Shown here: positions 15,144 to 15,240 of the stretch, one piece after another
How positions within the stretch are numbered: position 1 is the stretch's first letter
Layout: each line of letters starts with the position of its first letter
From: Thomasclavelia spiroformis
GTDB lineage: Bacteria > Bacillota_I > Bacilli_A > Erysipelotrichales > Coprobacillaceae
Assembly: GCA_018369555.1 (NCBI GenBank)
Contig: JAGZCC010000057.1
Coordinates: 1-15,240, forward strand
DNA: 15,240 nt
Direction: 5' to 3'
The notes under the pieces: generated by a model
The model's database searches: none
What the model saw: the letters and a program-made list of their open reading frames with translations, nothing else
Told to the model about the DNA's origin: nothing
Made by a program: the position numbers and the translations under genes

Positions 15144-15240
15144 TGGTACTATGTCAAGATTTTGGACTACATAAATGTAAGAAATTTAATTAATTGATAC
15201 TAATTAAATAATCATGCTCATATTCATTAGGTGATTTATA
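15144..15240 (-). mobile_element. End of an IS3-family insertion sequence, cut by the window edge
   Basis: Contains the C-terminal end of an IS3-type transposase followed by a probable terminal repeat. The plus strand from 15144 starts TGGTACTATGTCAAGATT, which fits the TG...CA ends and mixed terminal repeats of IS3 elements. The boundary at 15144 is a guess, because the other end lies outside the window. Confidence 0.45.
15190..15240 (-). CDS. IS3-family transposase (OrfB, integrase core) C-terminus, partial
   Basis: The minus strand reads YKSPNEYEHDYLISIN then TAA (complement of 15190-15192). YKSPNEYE is the typical closing motif of IS3-family OrfB proteins, coming after the integrase catalytic core (family pattern GYxxPxEY/F). 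Only 16 residues are visible and the rest lies beyond the right edge. The family is supported by a short motif only. The terminator at 15084-15125 lies downstream in the same direction. Confidence 0.55.
   Translation of the reverse strand, partial: YKSPNEYEHDYLISIN

Noticed and set aside
1..15240. CRISPR arrays, tRNA or rRNA genes.
   Set aside because: No regularly spaced repeats and no tRNA- or rRNA-like sequence were seen on either strand.

Overview
The window is very AT-rich, with strong Shine-Dalgarno sequences, stem-loop terminators with T tracts, FIVAR-type surface domains and a C-terminal anchor reading VKTGD...hydrophobic...KKKR. This combination suggests a gut Firmicute of the Erysipelotrichia type (Thomasclavelia/Coprobacillus-like). 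The organism call is an inference from style and was not confirmed by any search.

Left part (1-5860): one very large cell-surface glycoside hydrolase family 2 beta-galactosidase. It has a signal peptide, a GH2 core with a laminin-G-like insertion, an NPCBM domain, four FIVAR repeats and a wall/membrane anchor. Its frame is broken by a single TAG codon at 3114-3116, in place of what looks like a conserved tryptophan. The catalytic half is therefore cut from the domains that complete the fold and anchor it. A 23-bp stem terminator ends the unit.

Middle (5950-9470): two monocistronic housekeeping-like genes, each with its own promoter and terminator. The first is a membrane-anchored MutS-family ATPase. 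The second is a DUF1846 protein whose start codon lies 32 nt after its Shine-Dalgarno sequence, with a perfect hairpin in between.

ATP-grasp cassette (9614-12820): a tightly coupled three-gene operon of ATP-grasp ligase A, an alpha/beta-hydrolase esterase and ATP-grasp ligase B. The two ligases are gapless paralogues. This looks like a small uncharacterised ligation/hydrolysis pathway and is the most interesting unit in the window. A probable small structured RNA with its own terminator follows (about 12908-13010).

Right part (13081-15240): an intergenic region invaded by insertion sequences. A complete IS1634-like element (13146-15059) has 11-bp perfect terminal inverted repeats and a 5-bp TTAAA target duplication. 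It sits in the T tract of a terminator. The C-terminal end of an IS3-family transposase runs off the right edge. Before insertion, two convergent terminators faced each other here.
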